Part shown: positions 23,545-31,403 of the stretch, piece after piece
Layout: the number at the start of each line of letters is the position of its first letter
How positions within the stretch are numbered: position 1 is the stretch's first letter
Source: Gammaproteobacteria bacterium
GTDB lineage: Bacteria; Pseudomonadota; Gammaproteobacteria; Ga0077536
Direction of reading: 5' to 3'
DNA length: 32,563 nucleotides
Assembly: GCA_030833185.1 (NCBI GenBank)
Contig: JAURHQ010000020.1
Location: 1 to 32,563 of the forward strand
Made by a program: the position numbers and the translations under genes
Notes under the pieces: generated by a model
What the model saw: only the letters and a program-made list of their open reading frames with translations
Databases searched by the model: none
What the model was told of the DNA's origin: nothing

Positions 23545-24726
23545 TCAGGACAGACGGAACTTCCCGACGTGCCCCTGCTGCGATGCTGCCAGCCGCGCGA
23601 GGTCATGGCTGGCCTGCGCGATATGCAGCGAACCCTGCGTGGCTTCGGTGCCGATGATCTTGATGCTCTCGATGCTGGTCGAAATGTGCTGGGCGTTCTG
23701 CCGCTGGTAGTCCGCCGCCGCCGCGATCTGGCCGTTCATCTCGCGGATGGTGTCGACCATCGCGGTGATGCTGGCAATCGACTGACCGGCCTGCTGCGCC
23801 TGGGCCACGCTGTCCTGCGCCTTCTCGAGCCCGGACTGCATGACTTCCACCGCCACGTTCGCACCGTTCTGCAGGCGTTCGATCATGGACTGAATCTCAC
23901 GCGTGGACTGCTGGGTGCGGCTGGCGAGACTGCGGACTTCGTCGGCCACCACCGCAAAGCCACGGCCCTGCTCGCCGGCACGCGCCGCTTCAATCGCGGC
24001 ATTGAGCGCCAGCAGGTTGGTCTGTTCGGCGATGCCGCGAATTACGTCCAGCACCTGCCCGATGTTCATGCTGTCAGCTTTAAGATTGCTGAGCGCTTCG
24101 GAGGTTTGCATCACTTCGCCGGCCAGTTCCTCGATTGCACGGCCGGTCGCGCGGACGACCTTGAAGCCGCGCTGCGCTTCCTGATCGGCCTCGTTGGCCG
24201 CATCTGCAGCGCGTTGCGCCTTTTCCGCCACCGAATCGACCGACTCGGTCATCACCGAGATCGAGCCCGCGACGCGCTCGGTCTCCGCGCTCTGCCGGCT
24301 CATGCCGCTTTTGCTGTGGGCGGTGACGGCGGACAGTTCTTCGGCCGAGGCAGCGATGGTGCCCGAACTCTCGACAATCGCGTCGACCAGTTGCGTTACA
24401 TTCTTGCGGGCCTTGGAAAACTCCCAAGCCAACCAGGCCAGCTCGTCACGGCCTTCGATTTCGCATTTGGGGGTGAGGTCGCCCTCGGCCATTTTCTTCA
24501 GGGCGTTGACCACAATCTCGGTCCGCTTGGCCGCCAGACCGCCCAGCGACCAGGCGAGGGTCAGCGGCCCTAGCACCACCGCGGCGCCGATCAGGTAGAG
24601 CAGCCCCTGGGCGCTGTCCGGCAACCCCATCATGAGCAGGTGAAACAGACCCTGTCCCACCAAACCGACGATCACCAACATCAGCATCTGCTGCTTGAGG
24701 TTAAACCGCGCTACCAATTCGTTCAT
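23545..24726 (-). CDS. Methyl-accepting chemotaxis protein, two N-terminal TM segments and HAMP-like linker, minimal periplasmic domain
   Basis: Signalling hairpin [47 protein letters not shown] at 24726 with GGAG at 8 nt spacing. Confidence 0.92.
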   Translation of the reverse strand: MNELVARFNLKQQMLMLVIVGLVGQGLFHLLMMGLPDSAQGLLYLIGAAVVLGPLTLAWSLGGLAAKRTEIVVNALKKMAEGDLTPKCEIEGRDELAWLAWEFSKARKNVTQLVDAIVESSGTIAASAEELSAVTAHSKSGMSRQSAETERVAGSISVMTESVDSVAEKAQRAADAANEADQEAQRGFKVVRATGRAIEELAGEVMQTSEALSNLKADSMNIGQVLDVIRGIAEQTNLLALNAAIEAARAGEQGRGFAVVADEVRSLASRTQQSTREIQSMIERLQNGANVAVEVMQSGLEKAQDSVAQAQQAGQSIASITAMVDTIREMNGQIAAAADYQRQNAQHISTSIESIKIIGTEATQGSLHIAQASHDLARLAASQQGHVGKFRLS

Positions 24727-24799
24727 CTCTGCTGCTCCGCTCGGCGTCATTGCCCATGCCGTCTATCGGCGAGTGGCAGGCCGGACTTGAACAGTCGGT

Positions 24800-25402
24800 T
24801 TAATCCGGCTGAATACGTTGCGCTTCAGCGGTCTCTATCGGTGGAAGCCCGGCGGGCAAATCGGCCGCCGACCACCAGTAGCAAGGCAGCGGTCTGGCGC
24901 GTAGCAAGGCTGGAAAAAAGGCATCGACATAACCGGCCGCCGACAGTGCACTGGCGCGCTGCTCGGTCGTGGCGGGCGCGGCGGATTTCAGCAGCACCAG
25001 CCCGCGTGCCGCCTGCGTCTGCGCAACCCAGAGCGCGATGGAATCGGCGCTGACGCGCCAGTCTTCCGGTAAACCCTGCAGCCGGGCTGCGGCGTCGCCT
25101 TCAGGGCACCAGATAGCGCCGCCCGCGTCATCGGCCAGCGCCGCAAGTTTGGCGTTGGCGGTGAGCGCGGGCTGCATCGCGGCGAGTTGGACGCCGAAAA
25201 GCCCCATCGCCTGCACCGCCATGCGATGCGCGTGGGCATCGTCAAAACGCCAGCGGCCCTGCATCTCGCGCACCGTGTCGGCATAGGGCCCGCCCCCCGG
25301 CACGATCAGCCAGCGGCGAGCGCGGTCCTCGGCCAACAGCGACAGCCAGCCGGGCAAGCGGGCGTTGCCCGCCAGGCTACCGCCAATCTTGATGACCCAC
25401 AT
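24800..25402 (-). CDS. Amino-acid-kinase-fold protein, candidate MfnE-like kinase of (methylo)furan cofactor biosynthesis
   Basis: MWVIKIGGSLAGNARLPGWLSLLAEDRARRWLIVPGGGPYADTVRE (amino-acid kinase motifs); internal start; overlaps pabB 3' end; located in the H4MPT cluster. Confidence 0.78.
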   Translation of the reverse strand: MWVIKIGGSLAGNARLPGWLSLLAEDRARRWLIVPGGGPYADTVREMQGRWRFDDAHAHRMAVQAMGLFGVQLAAMQPALTANAKLAALADDAGGAIWCPEGDAAARLQGLPEDWRVSADSIALWVAQTQAARGLVLLKSAAPATTEQRASALSAAGYVDAFFPALLRARPLPCYWWSAADLPAGLPPIETAEAQRIQPD

Positions 25403-26780
25403 GGGCAGGCTCCGCACGCGCAAAGACTTCGAGCATCGCGGACGCCTTGGCCAGCGACTCGGCGTATTCGGATTCAAGCCCCGAGTCCATCACGATTCCG
25501 CCGCCGGCCCAGCAGTACATGCGGCCGCGATGGCAAAGCAGGGTTCTGATCGCGATGTTGGTATCCATACGACCATCCGCCGACAGATAGCCGATGGCCC
25601 CGCAGTACACGCTGCGGCGCTGGGGTTCGAGTTCCTCGATCACTTCCATCGCCCGCAGCTTGGGCGCACCGGTAATCGAGCCGCCGGGGAAGCAGTCGCG
25701 CAACACCGTGAGCGGCGAGACGCCGGCGGCCAGCCGCGCCCGCACCGTGCTGACCAGATGGTGCACCTTGGCAAAACTTTCGACCGCAAAGAGCTTCGGC
25801 ACTTCCACGCTGCCAAGCTCGCTGTGCTTGCCGAGATCGTTGCGCAGCAGGTCAACGATCATCACGTTCTCCGCCCGATCCTTGGGGCTTTGCGCCAGTG
25901 CAGCCGCGAGCCGACGGTCTTCTTCCGGCGTGGCTCCCCGCGGCACCGTGCCCTTGATCGGCCGGGTTTCAACCACGCCGGCATCGATCCCGATGAAGCG
26001 CTCGGGCGAAGAACTGAGCACCGTGCCTTCCGGCAGCGCCAGATAGGCCGAATACGGCGCGGGATTGATTGTGCGCAGACGCAGGTAGGCATCCCAAGGG
26101 TCGCCGCTGACGCTGGCCGAGAAGCGCTGCGTCAGATTGACCTGATACACATCGCCTTCGCGCAGATAGCGTTTGATTTGCCGCCATGACGCGGCGTACT
26201 GCTCAAAGCGGAGTTCGGGGCCGGCCGGCGAGGTCACCTCAAACAGACTGCCGAAGGCCGCCGGCGTCAGCGGGCGCTGCGCCTCCCAGGCCCGTAGCAC
26301 CTTGTCCTCGTCGCAGCTCGCCTGCGGATGAATCAACAACTCGGCAGACTCGGTCTGGTGGTCAACGACGATCGCCCAGCCGTAGATGCCGACCGCCATC
26401 TCCGGCATGTCGATGTCGCGGGCGGCGCGGGCGGGCAGGCGTTCCACGCGCCGCCCCAAATCGTAGGCGAAGTAACCTAGCGCCCCGCCGGTGAAAAACC
26501 CCGCCTCGCCGGTCGGCGGCAGGTGGCTCGCCAGGGTGCGCTCAAGCACCGCGAAAGGGTCGTCGGCGGAAGCCTTGCTGTCGCTCGCGGTGGTGACGGT
26601 GGTGGTGTCGCCCACGGTAACGACGGTGGCCAGCGGGTCGCAGGCGATGAGGTCGTAGCGCCCACCGCTGCAGCCGTCGCGACAGCTGTCGAGAAAGACG
26701 AACCAGGGCCGAGCGGTAAACCGGCCGAGACTGGCGGCGACCGCCCGGCGATAGCTGAGGCCGATGCGTTTCAGGCCCAT
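25377..26780 (-). CDS. pabB: Aminodeoxychorismate synthase component I
   Basis: Chorismate-binding motifs: EGDVYQVNLTQRF, RPIKGTVPRG, ENVMIVDLLRNDLGK, GGSITGAPKLRAMEVIEELE, YCGAIGYLS. Confidence 0.92.
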   Translation of the reverse strand: MGLKRIGLSYRRAVAASLGRFTARPWFVFLDSCRDGCSGGRYDLIACDPLATVVTVGDTTTVTTASDSKASADDPFAVLERTLASHLPPTGEAGFFTGGALGYFAYDLGRRVERLPARAARDIDMPEMAVGIYGWAIVVDHQTESAELLIHPQASCDEDKVLRAWEAQRPLTPAAFGSLFEVTSPAGPELRFEQYAASWRQIKRYLREGDVYQVNLTQRFSASVSGDPWDAYLRLRTINPAPYSAYLALPEGTVLSSSPERFIGIDAGVVETRPIKGTVPRGATPEEDRRLAAALAQSPKDRAENVMIVDLLRNDLGKHSELGSVEVPKLFAVESFAKVHHLVSTVRARLAAGVSPLTVLRDCFPGGSITGAPKLRAMEVIEELEPQRRSVYCGAIGYLSADGRMDTNIAIRTLLCHRGRMYCWAGGGIVMDSGLESEYAESLAKASAMLEVFARAEPAHVGHQDWR

Positions 26781-27823
26781 TGCCGCGCTCCCAGCAAGGC
26801 CATCGCAACCGCGGGCGCATGTTCACTGGCGGTAGCCCGCAGCGCTGCCGGCAAGCCCAGCGCCTCGGCGAAGTCGATATACGGCCAGCCTGCGTCATCC
26901 GCCACCTGCCGGATCAGGAAGCGGCCGATGCCCGCCCCCACGATGAACGCGCGGCGCCCCCTGCGCGGCTGTTCTACGCGCTGAATCGCCTCGCGCAGAC
27001 GCCGGCGCTGCGCCGCTGCCAAATGCATCGCCAGCGCGTGCACGGCCTCCTCGTGGCCAGATGCATCGTCGCCCACCATGCGCGCCAGCCGCGCGGCCGA
27101 CTCGGCCAGCGACTTGCCCCGCCCGTCGGCGCTGGGCTGCAGATCTGCGGTCGGCGGCAAGCTGCCACACAGCCGATGGACGTCCGCCGTCGTCGCAAAG
27201 TATTCCGCCGCCAGTCCCTGCCATTCGCCCCGATAGGGCACGCGCGCCGCGAGCGCCATCACCGGCGTCCGCACCACGCCCTGATAGACCAGTTCGTCAC
27301 TCGTCAGTCGGCGGCGATCGTCGATACCAGCCGTCACCACCTGGCCCTGTTCGATACGGATGAGGTCGGTGGTCGTGCTGCCCATGTCGATCAGGAGCGC
27401 ATCCGGCAGGACGCCCGCGAGCGCGCTGGCGCTGGCGTGCCAGTTCATCGATGCAACCTTTGCCGCCGGCAGCGCGGGCGGTTCAAGCAAGGCCTGGTCG
27501 ACGGCGTAAACCCGGCACTGGCCGCCGGGCACGCGTGCCGCAAACCAGCCGGCGATCGCAGCAACGCCCGCCTGACGGTCGCTAAAGAGGTCGCACATTT
27601 CGCCCGTCATCGTCAGCGCGTGGCGGCAGGCGGCGAGGTCGACGTCTTGCGCCACCGTGGCGACTGCCGCCGCGAGTTGGTCGAGACCCTGCCACAGCGG
27701 ACAAGGCAGCGACCAGACTTGCAGCAGCTCCCCGCTGGCCGAGACCGACGCCGCTTTCAAATGCGCCCCGCCCACGTCCCAGCCGATCACCGCCGCCGAT
27801 GCGCTCACCGCACGACCTGCCAT
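26771..27823 (-). CDS. H4MPT-linked C1 transfer pathway protein (hydantoinase/ASKHA-like; TIGR03123 / MfnF-type family)
   Basis: IGWDVGGAHLKAA, CRHALTMTGEMCDLFSDRQAGV, SMNWHASASALA, LLIDMGSTTTDLIRIEQGQ motifs. Confidence 0.85.
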   Translation of the reverse strand: MAGRAVSASAAVIGWDVGGAHLKAASVSASGELLQVWSLPCPLWQGLDQLAAAVATVAQDVDLAACRHALTMTGEMCDLFSDRQAGVAAIAGWFAARVPGGQCRVYAVDQALLEPPALPAAKVASMNWHASASALAGVLPDALLIDMGSTTTDLIRIEQGQVVTAGIDDRRRLTSDELVYQGVVRTPVMALAARVPYRGEWQGLAAEYFATTADVHRLCGSLPPTADLQPSADGRGKSLAESAARLARMVGDDASGHEEAVHALAMHLAAAQRRRLREAIQRVEQPRRGRRAFIVGAGIGRFLIRQVADDAGWPYIDFAEALGLPAALRATASEHAPAVAMALLGARQWA

Positions 27824-27851
27824 GACAGACGCCGCGCAGGCTTCCTACAAT
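27822..27851 (+). promoter_or_regulatory. Putative sigma70-type promoter for the HisA-like gene
   Basis: ATGACA (27822-27827), 18-bp spacer, TACAAT (27846-27851), 28 bp upstream of the start codon at 27880. Confidence 0.4.
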
Positions 27852-27879
27852 GGGAGCCCTGCCCCTGCTGGAATCTTCG

Positions 27880-28578
27880 ATGCATTGCATCCCCGTACTG
27901 GATCTGTTGAACGGCGTGGTGGTGCGCGGCGTGCGCGGCGAACGCGCGGCCTACCAGCCGCTGGTCTCGACTGTCGTGGAGTCTAGCGCGCCGCTGCGGG
28001 TTGCGGCTGCGTTGCATACGCTTTTCGCCAGTCGCCGGTTCTACATCGCGGATCTGGACGCCATACAGGGGCTGGGCAGCAACGCGACGGTGGTCAGGGC
28101 CTTGGCCGAGCGCTATCCCGACTGCGAGTTCTGGGTCGATGCCGGGCTCACCACGCGTGAGGCCTTCGCGGCCTACTGCCCGGCGCGCAATCTGCGCTGG
28201 GTGCTGGGCAGCGAATCGCTGGCTACGCTTGAGGCCTATCGCGCGCTGGCCGCAGCCGGCCCGCGCGACTTCGTGCTCTCGCTCGACAGCCGCAACGGCG
28301 AGCCGCTGGGTCCTGCCGAGCTCTGGTCAGAACCCACGCTATGGCCCTCCACCCTGATCGCCATGAATCTGGCCCGCGTCGGCGCCAGCGAAGGGCCAGA
28401 TTTCCACCTGCTAGCAGCGCTGCGGGCGCGCTCGCCGGACACCACGCTGGTCGCCGCCGGTGGCACCCGGCACGTCGACGATTTGCACGCGCTGGCGCGC
28501 CTCGGCGTGCAGCAGGTGCTCATCGCGAGCGCGCTGCACGATGGCGCGATCACCCCGCAGGATCTGGCGCAGTGGTGA
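27880..28578 (+). CDS. HisA/HisF-related TIM-barrel protein of H4MPT-linked C1 clusters
   Basis: MHCIPVLDLLNGVVVRGVRGERAAYQPL, FYIADLDAIQG, WVDAGL, VLSLDSRNGE, VAAGGTRHVDDLHALARLGVQQVLIASALHDGAI; internal ATG at 27880 preferred to 27850. Confidence 0.84.
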   Translation: MHCIPVLDLLNGVVVRGVRGERAAYQPLVSTVVESSAPLRVAAALHTLFASRRFYIADLDAIQGLGSNATVVRALAERYPDCEFWVDAGLTTREAFAAYCPARNLRWVLGSESLATLEAYRALAAAGPRDFVLSLDSRNGEPLGPAELWSEPTLWPSTLIAMNLARVGASEGPDFHLLAALRARSPDTTLVAAGGTRHVDDLHALARLGVQQVLIASALHDGAITPQDLAQW

Positions 28579-28826
28579 CTAGCGGCGTGCTGGCCCTGAT
28601 CTGTGCCGGCGCGCTGCTGGCCTTGCCGGCCGCGGCAGATGAAGGCCACGCGGCGGGCTACCGCTGGGCGCTGGCGCAAGGCATCGACGACCCCTACCGC
28701 TGCGCGGGCCAGTCGCCGGCGTTTATTGAGGGCTGTCGCGAAGCGGCACTGGCCACCTGCACGGCAGCATGCGTCGATGCGCAAGGCGGCGACGAGGCAA
28801 GCTGCGAAGCAAGTTGCGACCCGTAA
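28575..28826 (+). CDS. Small probably exported Cys-rich protein (about 83 aa)
   Basis: GTG start at 28575 overlapping the HisA-like TGA (GTGA); hydrophobic signal-like segment then ADEGHAAGYRWALAQGIDDPYRCAGQSPAFIEGCREAALATCTAACVDAQGGDEASCEASCDP. Confidence 0.68.
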   Translation: MTSGVLALICAGALLALPAAADEGHAAGYRWALAQGIDDPYRCAGQSPAFIEGCREAALATCTAACVDAQGGDEASCEASCDP

Positions 28827-28929
28827 GCGCCGGTGCCGTACCTGGCGGTCAGCGCCACGGCTTAAGGATCGGAGCAGATGAACCGGTTTGCCTGAAAAGC
28901 TGGCGGACTGACGCTCGCGCAGCGCCAGG

Positions 28930-28959
28930 CAAAAAAAAAGCCCCACCAGAGGTGGGGCC
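28930..28959 (-). terminator. Rho-independent terminator downstream of fae
   Basis: On the minus strand GCCCCACCTCTGGTGGGGCTTTTTTTTT. Confidence 0.88.
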
Positions 28960-28992
28960 AGCGTTCGTTCAATCGGAGAATCGAGAGGCGAC

Positions 28993-29505
28993 TTATTTGT
29001 GCGCCTGGAACGGATGGTCGACGGCGCCCTTCTGGGCGACGACGGTCGCGGCCTTCGGCTCACGGGCCACGGCGCGCTTGATGGACTCTTTCACCGCCTG
29101 GTAGTTGTAGTCCTGAATCTTCTTGTCGTCTTCGGCCAGCCAGTGGATGAACACACCGACGCAGATGAAGATGTCATCGGCTTCGTTGGCCGGGATGGTG
29201 CCGTCTTCAACGGAATCCGCCACCGCCATCGCCACGCCGCGCTGGGCGGGGCCAAACATCTGCACGGCCTGCTTCGAACCCTTGATGGTCACTTTGTTGA
29301 ACATCACGGTGTTGGGCTTGGTCAGCAGGTTCGGCGCCACCACGGCCAGCAGGCTGCTGAAACCGTCTTTGTTGTTGGTCACGCAGTTGCAGAACGCCGC
29401 TTCCGCCGCGCTGCCACGGGGACCCATGATCAGGTCGATGTGCGCGACTTCGTTACCATCGCCCACGAGGGATTCGCCCACCAAAACTCTGTCGATAACG
29501 GCCAT
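28993..29505 (-). CDS. fae: Formaldehyde-activating enzyme (5,6,7,8-tetrahydromethanopterin hydro-lyase)
   Basis: 170 aa; [93 protein letters not shown]; strong RBS TAGGAG. Confidence 0.97.
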   Translation of the reverse strand: MAVIDRVLVGESLVGDGNEVAHIDLIMGPRGSAAEAAFCNCVTNNKDGFSSLLAVVAPNLLTKPNTVMFNKVTIKGSKQAVQMFGPAQRGVAMAVADSVEDGTIPANEADDIFICVGVFIHWLAEDDKKIQDYNYQAVKESIKRAVAREPKAATVVAQKGAVDHPFQAHK

Positions 29506-29575
29506 GTTTGATCTCCTAAAGGTTACTGGTCATTGCTGCCGGCGTTTTGCGTCCGGCTGTTGTGTAAAGACTCGC

Positions 29576-29627
29576 CCTGAGCGGGTTCCCGTGCCACCGG
29601 GAACCCCTGTTGCGCTGTGCGCTCAGG
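29576..29627. repeat. Nested inverted repeat between the CitG-like gene and fae
   Basis: Outer arms CCTGAGCG (29576-29583)/CGCTCAGG (29620-29627); inner hairpin GGGTTCCCG-TGCCAC-CGGGAACCC (29583-29606). Confidence 0.7.
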
Positions 29628-30495
29628 TCTCGCGTTGTTGCAAGGCCTGCGACAGCAGATGAGCGAACGCGCTGGCGACCGTGAGGTCGGCGCAGGTCCC
29701 GGGGTTATAGCCTCGAGCTTTCAGTTCGCGGTCCAGCGCGTGCAGGGCGCCGCTGAATGCGGCCGGATTCTCGCACGCTTTCCCGGGGCAGGCTACCGCA
29801 GCCGCCTGCGCGCGGACCCCCTCGGCGATCACGTCCCCATACTTGCGCGCGAGGTGGCTATCCGGGCGACTGCTGAGCAGGGCGAGATAGACCGCCTGCA
29901 CGGCCTCACTCAGCCCATCTGCACCCGCGAGCGCCGCGCGCAGGGTCGGCAGGCCCAGTTCAAACACCTCGGCATAGCCGTCGCCGTACTGCTGCGCAAT
30001 GCGGTCGCGACCCGCCGCAAGCGCCATCGCCGTGCCGAGATCTACCGTTGGCGGAGCGTGGACATCGGCCTCGGGCGCGGCGCCCAGTCCGGCGGGCGCG
30101 GCCAGGCGAATGCCGGCAAACGCCCCGACGGCGTCCTCGATATCAAGCGCCGCCAGCCGGGCGCGCAGGCGCGTCCGGAGATCGGTGCCCGGCGCCGGCA
30201 CCAGCGCGGCCTGCGCCAGCGGCGCGGCCAGCAACACGATGCCGAGATTGGTATTGCAGCCCACCGCCTCGCGAGTCGCTGCAATCGCAGCCGCAATCCG
30301 GGCGCCGACCGTCAGACCCGGCGCGGACAAGCAGGGCGCCGACACCGCCGCGCTCCGCAGAAAATCGCGCGCCTCCATGCCGTGCCCCGCTTCCTCGCAG
30401 CTGACATTGCCGGGCTTGAAGGCGATGACGTCGAAGCGGCAGGCCTCGCGATAGGCCTCGGCCACCGCAGCGGCATCGAGCGCCAGCAGGCTCAT
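29623..30495 (-). CDS. CitG/MdcB-like (triphosphoribosyl-dephospho-CoA synthase family) protein of the C1 cluster
   Basis: YREACRFDVIAFKPGNVSCEEAGHGMEARDFLRSA, GCNTNLGIVLLAAPLAQAA, HLARKYGDVIAEGVR, NPGTCADLTVASAFAHLL; internal start at 30495 gives a 4-bp overlap with the upstream gene. Confidence 0.85.
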   Translation of the reverse strand: MSLLALDAAAVAEAYREACRFDVIAFKPGNVSCEEAGHGMEARDFLRSAAVSAPCLSAPGLTVGARIAAAIAATREAVGCNTNLGIVLLAAPLAQAALVPAPGTDLRTRLRARLAALDIEDAVGAFAGIRLAAPAGLGAAPEADVHAPPTVDLGTAMALAAGRDRIAQQYGDGYAEVFELGLPTLRAALAGADGLSEAVQAVYLALLSSRPDSHLARKYGDVIAEGVRAQAAAVACPGKACENPAAFSGALHALDRELKARGYNPGTCADLTVASAFAHLLSQALQQRET

Positions 30496-31403
30496 GCCAA
30501 GGCCAGACGCGCGCAGAAGCCGTCGACGATCGCGGCCGTGACGGCCGGGCCGCAGGCCTGCTGCAAGCCCCACCAGGCCGGCACGCCGTTGACCTCCCCG
30601 ACCCACCACTTGCCGGCCGCGTCCTGCAGCAGGTCGACTCCGGCATAGTCCATCTCCAGCGCCGCCGAGGCCGCCTCGGCCAGTTCACGCAGCGGATTGC
30701 TAAGCGGCACCGCCGCGCAAACCGCGCCGCGCGCGCGGTTGGTGATCCAGTGCTCGCTGGTCCGGCTCATGGCAAAGCAGGCCTCACCACCCACCACCAG
30801 TACCCGGTAGTCGGCATAGGGCAAGGCGGCGCGCTCCACGAAGGTCTGCAGGTAGTAGACGCCATTCACCGGCAGATTGGCGTCGAAGTCGTCCAGCGTG
30901 AACAAGCGCTGCAGGCCCTCGCCCTGCGAGCCAAACAGGGGCTTCAGCACCAGCGAGCCGGCTTCATTCAGCGCCTCGGCCGCCACCGCGCGGGCGGCCG
31001 CGCGGCCTTCCACCACCCAGGTGCGGGGGGTCGGAATGCCGGCGTTGAGCAGCAGAAAACTGGTCAGGCCCTTGTCGACGCTGCGCTCGATTGCCTTGCC
31101 GCGGTTGTAAACCGGGATGCCGGTCAGGTCCAGCGCATGCAGCACGTTGAGGCGCAGGATGACCTCTTCCAGCGTGCCACCGGGGACGCCGCGCACGAAC
31201 GCGCCGGCGGGCGCCGTCTGTTCGAAACCGGGAATGACGATGCGCGGCCGGGCGCCGGCCAAATCGAGCGCGCAGTCTTTCAGCGAGGCGTAGCTGGCCT
31301 GCACCCCGCGCGCCGCCAGGGCCTTGGTCAACACCCGGCCGTGCCAGCCGGGGTCGTCGGTGAAAATCACCGCCCGGCGGTCAGCGCCGCCGAGCGCACT
31401 CAT
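30492..31403 (-). CDS. ATP-grasp ligase (RimK/MptN-like) of the H4MPT cluster
   Basis: 303 aa; [72 protein letters not shown] overlap with mch. Confidence 0.85.
   Translation of the reverse strand: MSALGGADRRAVIFTDDPGWHGRVLTKALAARGVQASYASLKDCALDLAGARPRIVIPGFEQTAPAGAFVRGVPGGTLEEVILRLNVLHALDLTGIPVYNRGKAIERSVDKGLTSFLLLNAGIPTPRTWVVEGRAAARAVAAEALNEAGSLVLKPLFGSQGEGLQRLFTLDDFDANLPVNGVYYLQTFVERAALPYADYRVLVVGGEACFAMSRTSEHWITNRARGAVCAAVPLSNPLRELAEAASAALEMDYAGVDLLQDAAGKWWVGEVNGVPAWWGLQQACGPAVTAAIVDGFCARLALA

Noticed and set aside
28236-29063. 275-aa minus-strand ORF across the fae terminator
   Set aside because: Overlaps the HisA-like gene, the small Cys-rich gene, the fae terminator and the fae 3' end; no domain.
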